Position numbers and translations under genes: made by a program. DNA of 64,000 nucleotides from Torreya grandis (Eukaryota > Streptophyta > Pinopsida > Cupressales > Taxaceae). The notes beneath the pieces were generated by a model that was not told the DNA's origin, did not search any database, and worked only from the letters and a program-made list of their open reading frames with translations. This document shows, in pieces, positions 59,882 to 64,000 of this stretch. Position 1 is the stretch's first letter. Every line of letters starts with the position of its first letter. The stretch covers positions 6,563,501 to 6,627,500 of the forward strand of contig JARHVA010000081.1 in NCBI GenBank assembly GCA_037957365.1, in the 5' to 3' direction.

Positions 59882-62405
59882 ATCCATAATATTGTGGAGG
59901 ATAATGTAGATGACCTCCTTGGAAAATTAAAATTACTAAAAGATCACCTTTTCATTCTAAAGGTTATTTTTTCCCATTTAATCCAATTTCATGTCCATAT
60001 AAATTACAATAAATTAATTTTTGTAGTATTTATGGGTCTAAATTATAATCTTTCTATAATTTTATCTCTCTATTATTTGATCACTTTCAACCTTTCCATT
60101 ACCTTTTAATATAGGATATCCATTTTAAGTGGGACTCTTGTTATCAGGAGGCTTTTGAAGCTCTTAAGATCTACATTTTATCATCACTAGTGCTCACTCC
60201 TCCAAAATAAGGACAACCATTATTATTATATATTTACACTACTAACCATCCCCTTAGAGCCATGCTAGCCCATCATGATGAGTAACATAAAGAGGAGGCC
60301 ATGTATTACATCAACCATACACTTGTTGAATATGATACATGTTATTATCACACTAAAAAGTTTTACCTAGCTCTATTTTGATACTAAGATATGACATTAT
60401 CTCCTCAATCATAAAACCTATGTTGTCATGAACACTAATCCCCTAAATTTCATACCCTCCAAGCCTTATCATAATTAATGAATGGCTAAATGGCTTATGC
60501 TTTTGACAAAATTTGATCTAGAATTTATCCATCAAAAATTAGTTAAAGGTCAAATCATGGCTGATCATCTTGTTGAGACGCATCTTTCTCATAATCAATT
60601 GATTAAATACAAATTCTTAAATGAATCTATAGCCTCCACATTTCAACTAGACCTGTAATATCAAATGACTCTTTTCTTTGATGGATCTAAATGTGAACAT
60701 GGTGGGGGATGCCAAATTATCATAATTCCTCTTGGGGGACACCTATCCCTCTATCCTTTAAAATTTATTTTGACTGCACTAATAATATGGCAGAGTATGA
60801 GGCTTTAATCATAGGTCTCCAAACCACCTTAACTTTGGGTATTAAAATGCTCAATATATATGGTGATTCCCAACTCACTATTAATAAAATTAAAGGAATA
60901 TATCAATGTAAAAATGATACTCTTTATAAGTACAAAATCTTAGTAGATTAATTATTATCCACCTTTAAACATTATGTTATCCAATCCACTCCTTGATCAA
61001 CTAACAAATTTACGGATACTATAGATTCACTGGCCTCCTTTATCCCATCCTCATTATAGAAGTCTAAGTTGTTTGTCCTTATTTATAGGATTAATCAACC
61101 TTCATTTACCAAAATTTACCTTTCATCCATCCATAGTGTGGAGGAAAATACCTTAGGTCTCTGGTACACATAGATATTTGATTATCTATCTAGGGGGATT
61201 ACTCCATTGGATCTATCTAGAAATCCTCAACAAGCCTTTCAACATCATGTCACCCATTTTTTCATATTGGGGGTATTATTTATAAGCATGATTTTGATGG
61301 AATTCTTATTTATTGTTTTCAAAATCATGAAGCTACCCTTTCTATCAAAGAAGCTCATGATGGGTCATGTGGAGGACACTTTAATGGTCACACTATCACT
61401 AAATAAATCCTATGATTGGGATATTATTTGCCTACTTTAAATTAATATTAATCTGATTATGTTAAGAAGTGTATCAAGTTTCAACATCATGCCAACTTAT
61501 CCCATGTCCATATCCAAGCATTACATGTAGCTTAGGACTTTTGGCCTTTCTCCCAATGGGGGCTTAATCTTATAGGAAAAATCAATCTTAAATCACCCTA
61601 GTTTCATGGGTTTATCATTACCACCACTAAGTATTTTACTAAGTGGGTAGAGGCTATCCCTCTTATCTTGACCAAAGTAGATAAAATTGTTAATTTCATT
61701 ATGCAACATATCATTTGTCACTTTGTCATCCCTCATAAGATCATCATAGATAACAAAACATATTTTAAGAATAAAAAGGTTCAAGAGCTCTATTTTTAAC
61801 ATTAAGCTCAACTTTTCCTCACCTTAATATCCTCAAGCTACTGGGTAGGCCAAGGCATCAAATAAGACTTTAGTCAAAATCGTAACTATCATCAATGAAG
61901 TAGGCAAGAATTGACACTAACATGTTCCCTATGCCTTATGGGCTTATCAAACTAGTATTCAAACCCCTACAAGTGCTACCCCTTTTTCCTTAATCTATGA
62001 AGTTATACTTCCTTTTGAAGTTTAAATTCCTTCCCTTCACATCTCCCTAAACCATATAATTTTTTAGGATGAATTTCATTAAGAAAAATTAGCTGAGTTA
62101 GAACTCTTAGATGAGTATCATTCAGCTGCCATTAAACATCTACATATATATCAAGAATGAATTAAAAATGCTTATAATAAACATTTAAAGTAATGTGAAT
62201 TTAATATTGGTGACCTTGTCTTAAAATAAAATAAACATGTAACTAATATGGAAAGAATCAAAAGGAGAAAATTCACTCCAAATTGGCTCTGAGCATATAT
62301 CATTAGCCATCAATACAGATGTGGGGCATACTGCTTAGCCTCTCTTGATAGAAAATCAGAGCACGATCCCCTTAATGAATTGCATCTACATTTTTTATAC
62401 TATTA
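59882..62405 (+). pseudogene. D, piece 3 of 3: rest of RT, archaeal-type RNase H, integrase (decayed)
   Basis: It resumes in D's RT right after E2: the YVDD box reads NVDD (about 59904-59915), followed by LLGKLKLLKDHL in open piece 59894-60109. A gap of some 60 residues follows relative to B, then a degenerate RNase H (about 60130-60450) and tether with GQIMADHLVE. Archaeal-type RNase H is at about 60660-61010 (FFDGSKCEHGGG; NNMAEYEAL and IYGDSQL in open piece 60709-60951). Integrase runs from about 61330 to 62400: AHDGSCGGHFNG, KKCIKF (second Cys lost), SQWGLNLIGK with Asp now Asn, IIIDN. It ends near 62405, where B's ORF2 end aligns (LHLHFLYY-like). Confidence 0.82.
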
Positions 62406-63200
62406 ATAAATCTTAATTATCTTTGGTCTACCTATTTTAGTCTCTAGGTTTCATATCCCCATTACTCTTATACCAAATAATGATATATAGAGGTATGCAG
62501 TTATCTAGCAATATTACCTATTATTAACCATAAATATGAATACCTTAGCTCTATTCATAGCATGATCTAGTTGGATAAGCTTCACCTATAATTAGAAGAA
62601 GCTTCAAATCATTATTCCCTTAAATCCTTCCCTATCACTCATTCATTTTGAGATTTACTATTTTATCTTGTATATCTAAGCTTTGGAAAATTATCCTCAT
62701 ATACTTGAGGCCAATCCACAAATTAAAATTAGCATTAGGATCAAAATAAAAATGAAATCATTTATAAAATCAAAATAAAATAAATATGAATACACTTCTC
62801 CGTCGAAGGCCAACTATGTCAATTCCCCAAATATGTAAAGTTATACAAAATATCAAAAGGCATAGACTACTCCCTCAAAAGACAATTGTTTCAAAAAACA
62901 TGTATTAAAATATAGAACATTCCCACAAAGGATGGATATCATACATAAAGTATCCCTAGAAAGCTTTCCACATTGATCAGATTTATTTAATTTAGTATAC
63001 TTCTTGCATTGATCAGTCTACATGGTTTGGCACATAAGGATTCCAGGTTAACCCTTAGTCGTGGGTATGCAAGATGGAAACATCTATTTATAATCCATGT
63101 TTAAAAGTAAGTCAATAAAATATTGAACTTATTTGACCTAAAATTATTAGGTTTTTTATTATCAGTGTGTTAAGGATGTATATGCATCACTTTTCAATAG
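62406..63200 (+). other. D 3' untranslated region
   Basis: Non-coding. It retains B-like motifs: ttctccgtcgaaggccaac (62795), ctactccctcaaaagacaa (62867), cattcccacaaaggatgg (62918), and paired attgatcag motifs at 62972 and 63014. The 3' LTR of D is not in the window, unless it is hidden in the degenerate sequence that follows. Confidence 0.55.
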
Positions 63201-63279
63201 TTTGCATTGGGTCATGTTATGAGCCAATAAACAGGAATTAAGCCTTTTGTAAAATTAATTACAATTTTTTTTGCATATA

Positions 63280-63840
63280 TTAAAAAATATCTAAAACATG
63301 CAAATCAATGAGTTAAAATTTGTATCCATTGTAATCATAATCTATAATCATTAAAATCATAATCCGTAACCATTAATCATGAGCCATAAACATTACCTAT
63401 CATCCAAATCATAATTTACAACATTTTATATCCATAATCCATACATACAATTTACAAATCCATATATAGATAATCAAATATACATCCATAATCTATAATT
63501 AAAACCATAACAATCCATATTCCATATAAATATAATCCATTTTTTCATAAAACGTTAATCTATACATCCAAATCACACCCATATCCATAATCCATACTCC
63601 ATAAACAATCATTAATATAAGCATGATCCATAAAACATTCGATAACATTTAATTCCATATTCAAATCGTCTAATAAAAATTTATAATCATAGTAATCTAA
63701 TCTAATCCATAATATAAATCCATCACATATAAAAACCATAATCTATTCACATCACATATCAATCCATAATCCATCCATAAAGCATAATAATCCATAAAAT
63801 CCATAATCCATAACATAATCCATAAACATGAAATATATAT
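63280..63840. repeat. Degenerate ATCCATAA-rich low-complexity tract
   Basis: About 560 bp dominated by irregular copies of ATCCATAA, CATAATC and AACCATAATC, without a fixed period. It may be the remains of a microsatellite or minisatellite. No gene is present. Confidence 0.75.
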
Positions 63841-63907
63841 ATCAAAAGATCAATGTACATCATAGTATTTGTGTGCATGTCCATGGCTCTCTAGCTAGTA
63901 CAAGTGA

Positions 63908-63908
<1 letters not shown>

Positions 63909-63983
<75 letters not shown>

Positions 63984-64000
63984 GTATATATATATATATA
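63909..64000. repeat. TA/TG microsatellite
   Basis: Runs of (TA)n, then (TG)n at about 63929-63945, then (TA)n with occasional TG interruptions, continuing past the window end. Such tracts are slippage-prone and hard to assemble. Confidence 0.95.

Overview
The window looks like intergenic heterochromatin of a land plant with a large, repeat-rich nuclear genome (seed plant likely; species not identifiable from the sequence). No host gene, rRNA, tRNA or CRISPR array was found. Nearly all of the 64 kb can be assigned to LTR retrotransposons inserted into one another. Evidence for 'plant' is the set of element lineages: Ty3 elements with a second, archaeal-type RNase H between RT/RNase H and integrase (Tat lineage), SIRE-like Ty1/copia elements with roughly 3 kb LTRs, and a Ty3 element primed by initiator tRNA-Met.

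Layout, using working names. E1 (about 235-8193, minus strand): a gag-only, SIRE-like copia element with a truncated 3' LTR. F (8194-9250, minus): a relic of Ty3 pol (RNase H and integrase). D (plus strand): an old Tat-type element starting at 9251 and now in three pieces, 9251-11545, 45451-51324 and 59882 to about 63200. C (11546-45445, minus): a decayed Tat-type element inserted in D, with target duplication AAGGC. K (19569-37315, minus): a short, internally deleted Ty3 element inserted in C, with target duplication CACAT. B (22896-36622, plus): a young, nearly complete Tat-type element inserted in K, with target duplication AATGG. S (45663-46189): a solo LTR of the K family, inside D. E2 (about 51325-59876, minus): a second gag-only copia element, inside D's RT gene. 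The window ends in ATCCATAA-rich low-complexity DNA and a TA/TG microsatellite. The nest order is F > D > C > K > B, with S and E2 as further insertions into D.

B is the only element with long open frames. ORF1 (1609 aa) carries Gag, two copies of a zinc-finger-like module, an aspartic protease and a G-patch-like motif. ORF2 (1052 aa) carries RT, a degenerate RNase H, an archaeal-type RNase H and a complete HHCC/DD35E integrase. The two ORFs lie in different frames. They are separated by an 11-T run and about 290 bp containing two in-frame UAGs, so a Gag-Pol fusion would need frameshifting or splicing, or this copy may simply be broken there. B's two LTRs are both 1218 bp and, by hand count, differ at 23 sites, all transitions.

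Signals beyond routine annotation include clustered CCGACGTCGG palindromes in B's LTR, a duplicated hairpin just upstream of B's polypurine tract, stem-loops with a shared loop and changing complementary stems in C's 3' region, a 32-bp hairpin minisatellite there, and two copia copies whose Gag-like reading region carries four CCHC-like knuckles and no recognisable pol. K also shows more LTR divergence than C, although K must be younger.
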